A stretch of 64,000 nucleotides of DNA from JAWKWH01 sp965204295 (GTDB taxonomy: Bacteria; Pseudomonadota; Alphaproteobacteria; Rhizobiales; Rhizobiaceae): contig OZ241973.1 in the NCBI GenBank assembly GCA_965204295.1, forward strand, positions 2,666,001 through 2,730,000, read 5' to 3'. This document shows positions 54,076-63,930 of this stretch, piece by piece; positions within the stretch are counted from its first letter, which is position 1, and the number at the start of each line of letters is the position of its first letter. The notes under the pieces are model-generated. The model had not been told where the DNA came from, made no database searches, and saw nothing but the letters and a program-made list of their open reading frames with translations. The translations under genes and the position numbers were made by a program.

Positions 54076-55899
54076 CTACATCGGCGCACAGGCGGCCTTG
54101 AGCCATTTTCGGGTGCCGCCCTCCACGCCCTCCAGCATCGGTCCGATTTCCGCCGCCACCCGTTCGTGATAGGCGTTGAGCCAGACTTCTTCTTCTTTCG
54201 TCAGCATACCGGCATTTATCAGCCGGCGGTCGAATGGCGACAGGGTGAGCGTTTCGAAGCCGAGCATCTCGATTTCGCCGCCCTCGACCGGTGAGGGCGG
54301 TTCCACCAGAACGAGGTTTTCGAGCCGTATGCCGTAATGGCCTTCACGGTAATAACCGGGTTCATTGGAGAGAATCATGCCGGGCAGGAGTTTTTCGGTT
54401 CCCGTGCGGGCGATGCGTTGCGGACCCTCATGAACGGAGAGGAACGATCCGACGCCATGCCCGGCACCGTGTGCAAAATCGAAGCCGGATTTCCAATGGG
54501 CGACGCGGGCGACCGGATCGATATCCATGCCTCTCGTACCGGGCGGAAACCTGAGCGAAGAGACCGCGATCAAACCCTTGAGCACGATCGTGTAGTGCCG
54601 GCGCATGTCTTCAGATGGCCGGCCGATCGCGATGGTGCGCGTGACATCCGTCGTTGCGTCGGCATATTGCGCTCCGGAATCAACCAGATAGAGCATGCCC
54701 GCCTCCAGTTTCCGCGTGGTTGCGGCGGTGACCCGGTAGTGGATGACGGCGCCATTGGGACCGGCGCCCGAAATCGTATCGAAAGAAAGGTCACGCAGCG
54801 GCATCCGGTACCGCTCACCGGTTTCACTTCGGTACGCTTCGAGCTTTCCGGCGGCGGCGATCTCATCGACCGCGCCAGGTTTTTGACGATCGAGCCAACA
54901 GAGGAAACGGGTCATGGCGGTGCCGTCGCGACGATGTGCATCGCGCGTTCCGGCGATCTCGGCATCGTTCTTGCAGGAGCGGGGCAGGCAGGCGGGGTCG
55001 CGCAGGGGAACGACGGTTCCGACGATCCTGCGAAGCATTTCGGCGGCCAGGCGTTCATCAAGGCCAAATACGCCGCCGGCATCCGATATCCCGCCCAGTG
55101 CCCGCGGCAATTCGTCCGGCGGGCGGATATCGCAAAGCCGCGTCAGATAGGCTTCCTCCTTCGTCGGCAGTTTACGCTTGTCGATAAAAATGCTGTGTGC
55201 GCCATCCGACGAGATAATCGCGAAGGCGAGCGCGAGCGGTGTATGGGGAATGTCGCCGCCGCGTATGTTGAAGGTCCAGGCGATGGAGGAGGGATCGGTC
55301 AGGACGGTGTGGGTTGCGCCGAAGCCGCGAAGCGTCGCCGCCATGGCGGACAGTTTGTCTTTCGCGGGCACTCCCGCGAACCGCTGTTGATGAATTTCGA
55401 TCTTCGCCAGTGGCGGTTCCGGCCGGTCGGTCCAAATCTCGTCGACCGGATTGGTTTCGACGGCGACAAGCCGTCCGCCAGCCTTTTCGAGTATGCCCCG
55501 GAGCGTGCGCGTTTCACGAATCGTATGAAGCCAGGGATCGAACGCGAGTTTGAAGCCCTTGCCCGCATTCGCACTCAACCATTTCGATGGCGGGTTTTCG
55601 ATCAGGTTCTCGTAGTCGAATATCGAGCCGTCTGTCTGTTCGCGGACCTGCAGCGCGTAACGGCCATCGACGAACATGATGGCTCTGCCGGCAAGGATCA
55701 GCGCCGTTCCCGCCGAACCCGAGAACCCTGTGAGCCACTTCAGGCGTTCGGAGTGCGGCGCGACATATTCGCTCTGATGTTCATCCGATCGCGGCACGAG
55801 AAAACCGTCGACGCCGAGAACTTGCAGTCTTTCACGCAAAGCCGCCACACGCGATGCGGCGAGCGATGGATCGCTGATATCGTCGAAAGTCTGAAACAT
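54076..55899 (-). CDS. pepP: Aminopeptidase P family metallopeptidase (M24)
   Basis: Cytoplasmic peptidase that removes an N-terminal residue before proline. 607 aa: two creatinase-like N-terminal domains and a pita-bread M24 domain with metal ligands in LVDSGAQYADATTDVTR, GAGHGVGSFLSVHEGP, NEPGYY and LENLVLV. The ATG at 55899 starts MFQTFDDISD. Upstream in-frame codons run through intergenic repeat sequence and are not used. Confidence 0.92.
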   Translation of the reverse strand: MFQTFDDISDPSLAASRVAALRERLQVLGVDGFLVPRSDEHQSEYVAPHSERLKWLTGFSGSAGTALILAGRAIMFVDGRYALQVREQTDGSIFDYENLIENPPSKWLSANAGKGFKLAFDPWLHTIRETRTLRGILEKAGGRLVAVETNPVDEIWTDRPEPPLAKIEIHQQRFAGVPAKDKLSAMAATLRGFGATHTVLTDPSSIAWTFNIRGGDIPHTPLALAFAIISSDGAHSIFIDKRKLPTKEEAYLTRLCDIRPPDELPRALGGISDAGGVFGLDERLAAEMLRRIVGTVVPLRDPACLPRSCKNDAEIAGTRDAHRRDGTAMTRFLCWLDRQKPGAVDEIAAAGKLEAYRSETGERYRMPLRDLSFDTISGAGPNGAVIHYRVTAATTRKLEAGMLYLVDSGAQYADATTDVTRTIAIGRPSEDMRRHYTIVLKGLIAVSSLRFPPGTRGMDIDPVARVAHWKSGFDFAHGAGHGVGSFLSVHEGPQRIARTGTEKLLPGMILSNEPGYYREGHYGIRLENLVLVEPPSPVEGGEIEMLGFETLTLSPFDRRLINAGMLTKEEEVWLNAYHERVAAEIGPMLEGVEGGTRKWLKAACAPM

Positions 55900-56338
55900 G
55901 GTCCGGATGCGCTTTGTACGGCAATATCGACTGGGAATGCAGATTGACGGTAATGGCACATGCCTGCCGACGCAACGGCGTTGACCGAACCCGTACCGGT
56001 GAATTCGCACAGGCATGACCCCTCCGGAGAAGGGTTTCGGGGGTCGCGCCATCAGCGCAAGAAGTAGGAAAGACACAGGCATGACCCCTCCAGAGAAGGG
56101 TTTCGGGGGGAGTGTTTGTTATATCAATGAATTCGTTGGAAATTCAGGGTTTTTTAACCCTTGGAGCCCGATCAAGAACCGGGTTGAACGGTTTAATCCG
56201 GGTGTGATTCTCCCGGTGTGTCAGACTTGGAAAAACCGATGCCTCGAACTGAAATCGTCCACCCCTGACCATGACCGGCGACTGGTCCTGCGATACGAGC
56301 CCGCTATGCTGTCGGTCCCCGTGGCGTGGCGGCATTTC
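55900..56338. other. Intergenic between pepP and the helicase gene
   Basis: 439 bases holding the paired direct repeat below. The remainder has no gene I can support. Confidence 0.6.
56008..56110 (+). repeat. Short direct repeat pair, 66-bp period
   Basis: CACAGGCATGACCCCTCC plus GAGAAGGGTTTCGGGGG occurs at 56008-56042 and again at 56074-56108, with one base difference (G/A). Each copy can fold in part (CCCTCC/GGAGAAGGG). It resembles small intergenic repeat elements. Confidence 0.85.
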
Positions 56339-59323
56339 CTATAGTCGCTTCTTGCCCCTGCATCGGGGATAACTCACGCAGCCCAAGAAACGACCGTAGC
56401 GGCCTGACCGCTCGACAAGCCATCCGTCCTGACATGCGAGACAGGCACGGAACGAGGTTCCACACGAACACGTCGCCACGCTTGGGGAGTCCCGACGCTC
56501 AGGCAGTCCCACGCCGCACCGCGAACATGCCGGCAGAGAATGCCCACAGAGTTCCGCGTGCTCGCAGCGATACCGGGTTCGGCCGCCTTTGGCCGGGAAT
56601 GCCAGAAGACGTCCGCCACATTCGCCGCATATCCCGTCACGTTCCCGGCCGTCATCGCCCCCGGCGATTCCGTATTCCGGGTCAGCCATCAGTTCGCTGA
56701 CAAAGGCCGACTGTCGGGCGGCGGACCCCATCAGCGTCAAGGTGTGGCGGGCGCGCGTCATGGCGACGTACATGACGCGGCGCTCTTCGGCGTTCTCAAA
56801 CGGCTCCGCCTCGGGGGAAACCAGACATAGGAGCGGATCGTCGACAATTTCCGAAGGAAATCCGGTGCGCCCCCTATATAGGTCTAACAGGATCACATGA
56901 TCCGCTTCAAGGCCCTTGGACGAGTGGATGGTCCGAAAAGAAAGATCGAGATTGGAAAACTCTCTTCGCAACCTTTTTAGGCCGGCCGGCTCAACATGCT
57001 TGTACCTGCCAAGCAACAGGACGCTCGACCTTTTGCTCTCCAAGTCGGCGCGGTCGGAAAGAGCTTGAAGAACCTGCAGAAGTTTTTCTTCGGCATCATG
57101 GCGGAACGTGGAAACCACTCTGAACGCGGGATACGTGGCCTCTCCGGCCGGTATGACCGTTTTTGTAATCTGCGCGGGGTTCTTTAGGACGAATTTTCGG
57201 GCCGCACGGGCGATCTTGTCGACGGAACGAAAGGTTCTGCCCAGGTCGACCGTTCTATGGACCGCCGTCTGACCGTCGAAACTGCCACCGAACTCATCGC
57301 CAAAATTGCGCATGAGACTGATGTCGGATCCCGCAAAACGGTAGATCGACTGCCAGTCGTCCCCGACGGCAAAGATGCGGGCGTCCGGATGCCGCGCTTT
57401 CAACGCCCTGACCAGACGCCCCCTGCTGCGTGAAATGTCCTGGAACTCGTCTACCAGAATATGCCGGTAGGAACTGCTGTACAGGCCGGTTTCAACGTAT
57501 TCCGACGCGCGCAGGATCATGTCCTCGAAGTCGATACGGTCGCCAAGACGCTTCTGATACTCGCGATAGACGGGTCCGAAGATCGCCAGAAACGCACCCG
57601 CGCGGCGGCCAAACTTCAGTTTCTGTCCTTTGGATTCACAGTCCGCCAGACTGTAGCCGCCACCTTTGTAGTGGCGTAGAAACGTCCCGAGCAATTGAAC
57701 GAAGCCGTCGACCTGGTTCAGTTCGACCACACGGTCGAACAGCGTCTCGCGAGGTCGCGGCCTGAGTGTTTCGTGCCCGGCTATTTTTTCCGCCAGCGCT
57801 TCGAGCAGGCGGCCGTCTTCGCGCTCATAACTGTATGTTTCTATCAACGTCGTCCCGTGTTTCCTGTGGACCTTACGTTTCCAGTCCATTCCGTCCAGGT
57901 ACTTTTCTCGGTCTATGTCGGATCTGGTGAAAAGCCGCTCCCCGCCATCCGGCAGCTTCTCGCGTCTCACGCCGAAATGCTCAATGTAGACGCCGCTCTT
58001 CCTGAGCCGGAAATCCGGGTGATAGCCGTGCCGGGCTTTACCGGGGATGGGGTGTTCGTAGGCGGGCTCGTATTCATACTCGATACCGTTTCCATAGAGC
58101 CAGTTCGCTATCGTCAGTTCTTCAAAACTATTCACCGTTTCGCCTTGCATGGTCCGCAGGTCCGACCTTTCGATGAACGTGTAGTATTCGTGCTTTTTCT
58201 CGAAATCCCACTCGCTCCTGTCATCGAACCGGGCGTGCGAAAACCACCCGATGATGGATATCGACACCTCCGACACCGTTTCAACAAGAGCCCGCAGGAT
58301 TTCCTTGAGCAGCGCCAGAAACGCCTTGTTATCGCTCGCGTGTGCGGCCAGCGCGGGCTTGCTGCCTTCGACCGAGCCAACGATGTCGTACGCCAATGCA
58401 TGGAATGTTCGCGCTTCCAGTCGCTCGCCGCAGCGAAGTTCGATGCGCTGCGACATTTCCCTGGCGGCATCTCTGGCGAACGCCAGCAGGAGAATTTCTT
58501 CGGGCTTTCGGATACCGGCCTTTACCAGATATGCGGCCTTGGCCGTAATGACGCTTGTCTTTCCGGAGCCCGCCCCTGCAAGAACAAGCGTTGCGTCTTC
58601 ATCGGCAACGATGGAAAGCCTCTGCTCCGGGGTGAGAGGGTTCTTCTCGAATGTGTCGAAGAACTCCCGCCACCGTACGAGTTCCTCCTTTTCGAAGCGC
58701 GCGATGGCCTGGTCCCGCCGCGGCCTTGGGCTTTGGATGAAATCGCGGATTTCCCGGATCTGTCCGAAGTGTAATTCTCCGATTGCTTCACCGCGAAGTT
58801 TGGAGAACAGCGTTTTTTCGAGCGCGCGAGCTTCGTCGAGAACAGGTGAAAGGACGCATGCTGCCGGATATCTAGCCGGCCGGCCAAGTTCGTCTATCGC
58901 ACGCAGAATACGATTGATCTCGCCGCGCTTTTCCTCGAAGAGTTCGACATTGAACGCACTCCAGGCCTCCTGGACTTCCAGCGCGAAGACGTTTGCATGC
59001 CGGTGGTCGGTGCCCTTGAGAACCGCGCCACTGCCATCGTCCATCTGTATGCAGACCGTCGTCCCCAGCAAACCCCTAGCTGTAGAAGGTGGGGCCGCGA
59101 GGTTCCCCAGATGGACCGTCCGACCGCGCCGCGCATCAATGATCAGTTCACGGTCGCGATGCTCAATACCGCGGGCATGCGCGCCGAACGGATTGAGAAG
59201 AAAGGACAGAAACGGTTTAGATTGAACGCGCATAAGGTCAGGTAACTCGCTTGCGGGAACGGTCCCATGCAACTCCTGCACGGTTCGTCCGACCTGCTGC
59301 CAAGCTAGGGAAGCTAAAGTCAT
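56339..59323 (-). CDS. UvrD-family helicase IV-like protein with topoisomerase-type zinc fingers
   Basis: 994 aa. Walker A LAGAGSGKTSVIT (near 258), motif II VDEFQD, GDDWQSIYRFAGSD, and motif VI VMYVAMTRARH show an SF1A helicase. A nuclease-like insert (YHPDFRLRKSGVYIEHFGV) sits between the helicase lobes, as in E. coli HelD, and the C-terminus has two Cys-rich ribbons (ICGECGGRL... and FLGCVSYPRCRGKK). Likely DNA repair or recombination. The ATG at 59323 is used; a start 30 codons inside is possible. Confidence 0.88.
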   Translation of the reverse strand: MTLASLAWQQVGRTVQELHGTVPASELPDLMRVQSKPFLSFLLNPFGAHARGIEHRDRELIIDARRGRTVHLGNLAAPPSTARGLLGTTVCIQMDDGSGAVLKGTDHRHANVFALEVQEAWSAFNVELFEEKRGEINRILRAIDELGRPARYPAACVLSPVLDEARALEKTLFSKLRGEAIGELHFGQIREIRDFIQSPRPRRDQAIARFEKEELVRWREFFDTFEKNPLTPEQRLSIVADEDATLVLAGAGSGKTSVITAKAAYLVKAGIRKPEEILLLAFARDAAREMSQRIELRCGERLEARTFHALAYDIVGSVEGSKPALAAHASDNKAFLALLKEILRALVETVSEVSISIIGWFSHARFDDRSEWDFEKKHEYYTFIERSDLRTMQGETVNSFEELTIANWLYGNGIEYEYEPAYEHPIPGKARHGYHPDFRLRKSGVYIEHFGVRREKLPDGGERLFTRSDIDREKYLDGMDWKRKVHRKHGTTLIETYSYEREDGRLLEALAEKIAGHETLRPRPRETLFDRVVELNQVDGFVQLLGTFLRHYKGGGYSLADCESKGQKLKFGRRAGAFLAIFGPVYREYQKRLGDRIDFEDMILRASEYVETGLYSSSYRHILVDEFQDISRSRGRLVRALKARHPDARIFAVGDDWQSIYRFAGSDISLMRNFGDEFGGSFDGQTAVHRTVDLGRTFRSVDKIARAARKFVLKNPAQITKTVIPAGEATYPAFRVVSTFRHDAEEKLLQVLQALSDRADLESKRSSVLLLGRYKHVEPAGLKRLRREFSNLDLSFRTIHSSKGLEADHVILLDLYRGRTGFPSEIVDDPLLCLVSPEAEPFENAEERRVMYVAMTRARHTLTLMGSAARQSAFVSELMADPEYGIAGGDDGRERDGICGECGGRLLAFPAKGGRTRYRCEHAELCGHSLPACSRCGVGLPERRDSPSVATCSCGTSFRACLACQDGWLVERSGRYGRFLGCVSYPRCRGKKRL

Positions 59324-59370
59324 TTGTCATCCGCGGTTTCGGTAGGGAAACGGGTTGCGAACCGACGCCG

Positions 59371-59575
59371 GTGAACCGCGATGCGGCTCCGCGCATCAAG
59401 ATCGTCGGGCGGTCGCCCGGCATCGCGGGGTTCGTCGTCATTGTGCGCCGCCGGGTAGCCGAGCGAACGTTCGTATGGCCCATCTTTTTGCCGCCGACCG
59501 GCGAAAGACCGGGAGACATCGGTCGCTTCCCGCAATGCATGGACGCTTATCGCCACCATCCGAAGATCGACATAA
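59371..59575 (+). pseudogene. C-terminal remnant of an IS5-family transposase
   Basis: Reads APRIKIVGRSPGIAGFVVIV and RRRVAERTFVW, the GFxVLPRRWVVERTFAW motif of IS5-type DDE transposases. It then shifts frame to RRPAKDRETSVASRNAWTLI and ATIRRST before a TAA at 59573-59575. Only the last catalytic region survives, with at least one frameshift. The gene that it interrupted is not identifiable. Confidence 0.8.
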
Positions 59576-59616
59576 TACATCGCAATAAAAACGGCAAGGC
59601 AATCTTGAGCCGGACT

Positions 59617-60483
59617 CTAACGCTTTAGCTGCATTGTCGTCCATTCTCCGACCATGCAGGTTTTGGCATGGCGGAATCGTCGGTTTGCGAAGGCCGCGAT
59701 GACAGCGCGGCGCTGCCGCACCAAAAAGCCTGAAAGGATCAGCGTCCCGCCCGAAGCGGTTTGTCTTGCCATATCCGTCGCCATTTTCATGAGCGGGCCG
59801 GCAAGCACATTCGCCACGATGAGATCAAACGGTCCGGCGTGGTCGACTTCGCGCGACCGAAATCCGTTGGCGGTTGCGACGTTCACGCGATTGGCGACCC
59901 CGTTCAGCCGTATGTTTACCGAAGCAACGCCAGTCGCGACGGGATCCATATCCGTCGCCAAAACGGGCATGGGGGCGGATTTCGCCAGTGCGATCGCCAG
60001 CACGGCGCTGCCGGTTCCTAGGTCCAGCGCGTTTCGGGGCCGCTCCTTTTTGAGCAGGTCCGCGATCATCTTCAGACATCCCGCGGTCGTTCCGTGATGA
60101 CCGGTGCCAAACGCCCGCCCGGCGTCGATTTCGATTGCGATGTCGGCGGCGCGGCGGAGTGCGCGGTCATGAGACCCGTGAACCAGAAAGCGTCCGGCCC
60201 TGACCGGCGTCAGGCCTTCCAGCGATTTGGCGACCCAGTCGATGTCCGGCAGTTTCTCCTCGCCGATCGCGATGCGTTCGTGCGTCATGAACAGACTTTG
60301 GACGCGGGCCGCGTCACGGTTCGGATCGGATGTGTAGATGGAGATTTCATGGATATCGCTTTCCTCGTCGCTTTCCTGCATCGCCAGCGGGCGGCCATCA
60401 TTCTCGAACTCGCGCTCGACCGCCTCAAAAAGCTCGCCGGCGCGTGGATTGGAGGCGACAAAGTGGAGGCGGGTCTGCGTCAT
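59617..60483 (-). CDS. prmA: Ribosomal protein L11 methyltransferase
   Basis: 288 aa. SAM-binding motif ALDLGTGSAVLAIALAKSAP (near 150) and the catalytic NxxP-like DLIVANVLAGPL (near 218) match PrmA, which methylates L11 at several sites. The N-terminal substrate domain is present. The ATG follows immediately after the SCO1-like stop, so both are one operon. Confidence 0.92.
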   Translation of the reverse strand: MTQTRLHFVASNPRAGELFEAVEREFENDGRPLAMQESDEESDIHEISIYTSDPNRDAARVQSLFMTHERIAIGEEKLPDIDWVAKSLEGLTPVRAGRFLVHGSHDRALRRAADIAIEIDAGRAFGTGHHGTTAGCLKMIADLLKKERPRNALDLGTGSAVLAIALAKSAPMPVLATDMDPVATGVASVNIRLNGVANRVNVATANGFRSREVDHAGPFDLIVANVLAGPLMKMATDMARQTASGGTLILSGFLVRQRRAVIAAFANRRFRHAKTCMVGEWTTMQLKR

Positions 60484-61068
60484 TCAGCCTTCACTGACGA
60501 GGCGTTTGAGTTTGGCGACGGCCGCGCCAGCGTTTTCGCCATAGGCGATGGTTCCAAAAAACGCCCCGGCGCTGTCAAGGAGAATAACCGACGCCGTATG
60601 GTCCATAGTGTAATCGCCGTCGTCCAGCGCGATCTTTCTGGAGTAAACCCCGAAAGCCCCGGTCATTTCGGCGATTTTGTCGGTGGGCCCGGTAATTCCG
60701 ATTATGCGCCGCGATACGCTGGAGACATAAAGATCGAGAACTTCGGGCGTGTCACGCGCCGGATCGACCGATACGAAATAGGCTTGCAATTCAGCGCCAT
60801 CCTCATCCAGTTCGCGCAACCATCCGTCCATCTCAAACAGCGTGGTCGGGCAGACTTCGGGGCAGTGGGTAAAACCGAAGAACACGACGGTCGGATGTCC
60901 CCGGAACGCCTGTTCGGTAATTCGGGCGCCGCGCTGGTCGACGAGTTCGAAAGGCGCGCCGAACGGCTCACCGCCATGGGGAGTGCGATACCAGGAAAAT
61001 GTTATCGCGCCGACAACAACCGCGAGAACGATCAACAGGCCATATGCGAAGACACGTGGCATCGTCAT
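60484..61068 (-). CDS. SCO1/SenC-family copper chaperone for cytochrome oxidase
   Basis: 194 aa. An N-terminal membrane anchor (GLLIVLAVVVGAITF) is followed by a thioredoxin-fold with the copper-binding GFTHCPEVCPTTL and a downstream His (MDHTASVILLD). It delivers copper to the CuA centre of cytochrome oxidase in the periplasm. Complete. Confidence 0.92.
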   Translation of the reverse strand: MTMPRVFAYGLLIVLAVVVGAITFSWYRTPHGGEPFGAPFELVDQRGARITEQAFRGHPTVVFFGFTHCPEVCPTTLFEMDGWLRELDEDGAELQAYFVSVDPARDTPEVLDLYVSSVSRRIIGITGPTDKIAEMTGAFGVYSRKIALDDGDYTMDHTASVILLDSAGAFFGTIAYGENAGAAVAKLKRLVSEG

Positions 61069-61476
61069 TAAAATTATCGCCCGGAATCTGTCAAAAACAC
61101 CATGTGAGGCCGGTTTGCGCCATTGTCATGATGATCCGGGAGCCGTTGTTCATCCAGCCCGCGAACGCCATGCCGGCGGCCGCGGCGACCGGCATTGACG
61201 CCGCAGCAATAACAATGGGCGTTTTTGGCAAAGCGGGCCTCATTTGTATTCCTGTTCATCGCGGACCGATTTTCGCGCCCGTATCGGGCGCGCGGTCGGC
61301 GCCGCCAGGAAGCTACCTATCCGACGCCGGACAACCATTCAAGGGCTGTGGGGATCATCTTCCGGTAAAGAGTTGCGGGTCCGGTAAAAGCATCCCACAC
61401 GTGATCCGATCGGAGAACGTTGTATGATCCCATGCGCCGACTGCTTCCGGTCACGGTATATCCGCCGCCGATCGGT
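61069..61476. other. Intergenic between the SCO1-like gene and the kinase
   Basis: 408 bases. Short frames here lack similarity or ribosome-binding sites, and no RNA gene is recognised. The part next to 61069 should hold the promoter of the SCO1-prmA operon (minus strand). Confidence 0.55.
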
Positions 61477-63777
61477 TCACGCCGCCTTCGGCAACTCGAT
61501 TGCGGGAATTCGCACCGATACGATCGTGCCCACGCCTTCATTGGACCGGATTTTGAGTTTGCCGCCGTGCATCTCGGCCAGCGAGCGGGAAATGGCCAGT
61601 CCTAGACCTGAGCCTGCGTGGTTCTTGGAAAACTGGTTCTGGACCTGTTCAAAGGGCCGACCAAGCTTGCGCAACGCATCTTTCGGGATGCCGCAACCGC
61701 TGTCCTCGATTGTAAGCATCAGTGCCCCTGAGGTTTGTCTCGCACGAACGAGGATCTTACCGCCCTCGTCGGTGAACTTGACCGCGTTCGATAGGAGATT
61801 GATCAGGATTTGCCTAGTGGCGCGCCGGTCGGCGACAATCGACATGTTCTCCGGGATTTTCAACTCCACCCTTATGTTTCTTTCCTCGGCCTGAAGCGAA
61901 ATGACCTTCACCGTCTCGGTAATCAGTGGGCAGAGATCGACCGATTCCAGTTCCAGGGACATGCGTCCGGCCTCGATCTTGGACATATCGAGTATGTCGT
62001 TGATAACGCCGAGCAGATAACTGCCGCTGGAACGGATATCGCGAACATATTCCTCATAACGGTCGGAACCGAGCGGACCGAATAGCGCGGACTGCATCAA
62101 TTCGGAAAAGCCTATAATTGCGTTGAGCGGTGTGCGCAGTTCATGCGACATGTTGGCGAGGAACTCGGACTTCGCCTTGTTGGCGGCTTCCGCACGCTCC
62201 GTTTCCTTCATGTATTTCCTGTTGAGGTCGACCAGTTCGTGAGTGCGTTCTTTCTCCGATTTGCGCGCTAGCGACAGGTCATGGATTGTCGCTATCAGAC
62301 GGCGTTCGCTGTCGACCAGTTTTTCTTCATGTTGCTTGAGTTGCGTGATGTCGGTGCCGATCGACACCGTGCCGCCATCCTTGGTCGGCAATTCATTGAC
62401 CTGAAACCAGCGGCCATCCGCGAGATGGCGTTCGAAGGTCCGGTTGCCCTCGCCGTCGATCGGGCCGGCGAGGCGACGTTCGAAGACGAATGCAGTCATG
62501 CGCTTTTCGACTTCCGTCTTCGAGGCGCCGGGAACGGCATCGGCGGCGGCCAAACCCATGTGATCCAGATAGATGGTGTTGCACATGACGAGGCGGTCGT
62601 CGGCATCCCACAACACGAAAGACTCGGGAACGTTCTCGATCGCGGCCCGCAAACGCATGTCGGCGGTCTCCGACTGCATCGCCAGCCGCTGCTGCTCGGT
62701 GACGTCCACGGCGATGCCGACGAGGTGCACTTCCGGAAACTCGCGGTCGGATACTTCGGCCCGCGCCCGCATCCAGACCCAATGGCCGTCAGCGTGCTTC
62801 ATGCGGAAAATGCGGTCGATGCTCTCGATTTCGCCTGCCGCGACCTGTCTGGCGATTTCGAGCAAATCGCCGTCATCCGGGTGGATGATTTCGGCCACCT
62901 TGCCGAATGACAGCGTGGCGGCTGACGGCTCGTAGCCCAGCATTTCGTAAATTGACCGCGACCAATACATGCGATGGCGGCTCATGTCCCAATCCCATAA
63001 TCCGCAGCGTCCCCTCGCAAGCGCCAGGTCCACCCGCCGATGAGCCGCGAGATAGATCCGGTCCGCCTGCCGGGCGCGGGTCGTCTGGCTGAAATAGGCG
63101 TAGAGTATGATCGCCAGAATGCTTGCGGTCAGCACGAAGAGCGTGACATTGAGAGAAACCGATTTGCGCCACTCCGCGAACACCGCATCAACGGGGATGA
63201 ACGCGCCGGCGGCGCGGCCTTCCGGCAACAGGCTGAGCGCTGCATACCAATCCTGTTCGCCGATTCGAACCTGCATGACGCCCGCTCGTTCGCCAAACAG
63301 AAACAACGGTTGTCCGCCTGCAAGCAGACGCCTGAGCTGTTTGCCGGCAAATACCGGATCGCCGCTGCTCACCGCTTCGACTTCAAATTGTTCGTTGGTG
63401 ACGACAAGAACGTGACTCGATGACAGGGCGCCGAGCCGGTGCGAACTTTCAATCGCTTCATTGGGATTGGAGATGTCTGTTTTTGTGAGGGCTCGCGCCA
63501 GTTGAATGCTGCTGAGCGAGAGCATCGCACGGGCGTTGGATTCAATGCTCTCGTGCGAATTCGTCAGGGCCAGCACTCTGGCCGCCGCGACGATCATGAG
63601 GAATAGGACGATCAGGGCCGGGACGGACCTGCGAACATGGGGTTCGATCGCCAACAGGCGGCGGTAATCGGCGGCGGCGATAATTCTTGCATTGCCCTGA
63701 AGGCTGCCGGATGCCTCTCCTCGAGGGCGGCCGAATAACCGCCAACCGTTCGCGCCATGCGCGTCCGCATTCGCCAT
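61477..63777 (-). CDS. PleC-like PAS sensor histidine kinase
   Basis: 766 aa. Two membrane helices (about 51-70 and 225-248) enclose a periplasmic sensor region. Two PAS domains follow (about 270-390 and 395-510), then a coiled segment ERAEAANKAKSEF, the HisKA box FLANMSHELRTPLNAI (His near 540) and an HATPase with N, G1 (DSGCGI) and G2 (GSGLGLAISR) boxes. The PAS-linker-HisKA part resembles PleC, which acts on DivK/PleD and cell polarity in alphaproteobacteria. The ATG at 63777 has GGAGAG upstream and is preferred to a GTG at 63837. Confidence 0.88.
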   Translation of the reverse strand: MANADAHGANGWRLFGRPRGEASGSLQGNARIIAAADYRRLLAIEPHVRRSVPALIVLFLMIVAAARVLALTNSHESIESNARAMLSLSSIQLARALTKTDISNPNEAIESSHRLGALSSSHVLVVTNEQFEVEAVSSGDPVFAGKQLRRLLAGGQPLFLFGERAGVMQVRIGEQDWYAALSLLPEGRAAGAFIPVDAVFAEWRKSVSLNVTLFVLTASILAIILYAYFSQTTRARQADRIYLAAHRRVDLALARGRCGLWDWDMSRHRMYWSRSIYEMLGYEPSAATLSFGKVAEIIHPDDGDLLEIARQVAAGEIESIDRIFRMKHADGHWVWMRARAEVSDREFPEVHLVGIAVDVTEQQRLAMQSETADMRLRAAIENVPESFVLWDADDRLVMCNTIYLDHMGLAAADAVPGASKTEVEKRMTAFVFERRLAGPIDGEGNRTFERHLADGRWFQVNELPTKDGGTVSIGTDITQLKQHEEKLVDSERRLIATIHDLSLARKSEKERTHELVDLNRKYMKETERAEAANKAKSEFLANMSHELRTPLNAIIGFSELMQSALFGPLGSDRYEEYVRDIRSSGSYLLGVINDILDMSKIEAGRMSLELESVDLCPLITETVKVISLQAEERNIRVELKIPENMSIVADRRATRQILINLLSNAVKFTDEGGKILVRARQTSGALMLTIEDSGCGIPKDALRKLGRPFEQVQNQFSKNHAGSGLGLAISRSLAEMHGGKLKIRSNEGVGTIVSVRIPAIELPKAA

Positions 63778-63930
63778 AAAGGCTCTCTCCGAAACCTGAT
63801 CTCCATGTGATCCGGCAAACGCCGCATGCCCGATCACCCATAAGGAATCAAAGGTGATTCGCCTTGTCCAGCTTTTTTTGGCTCGAAGATCGATATTGTG
63901 AGAATTTTATTGTAAGTTGATCCGATCGCG

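Noticed and set aside
54337..55947. 536-codon plus-strand frame opposite pepP
   Set aside because: Shadow of the aminopeptidase; no recognisable motif.
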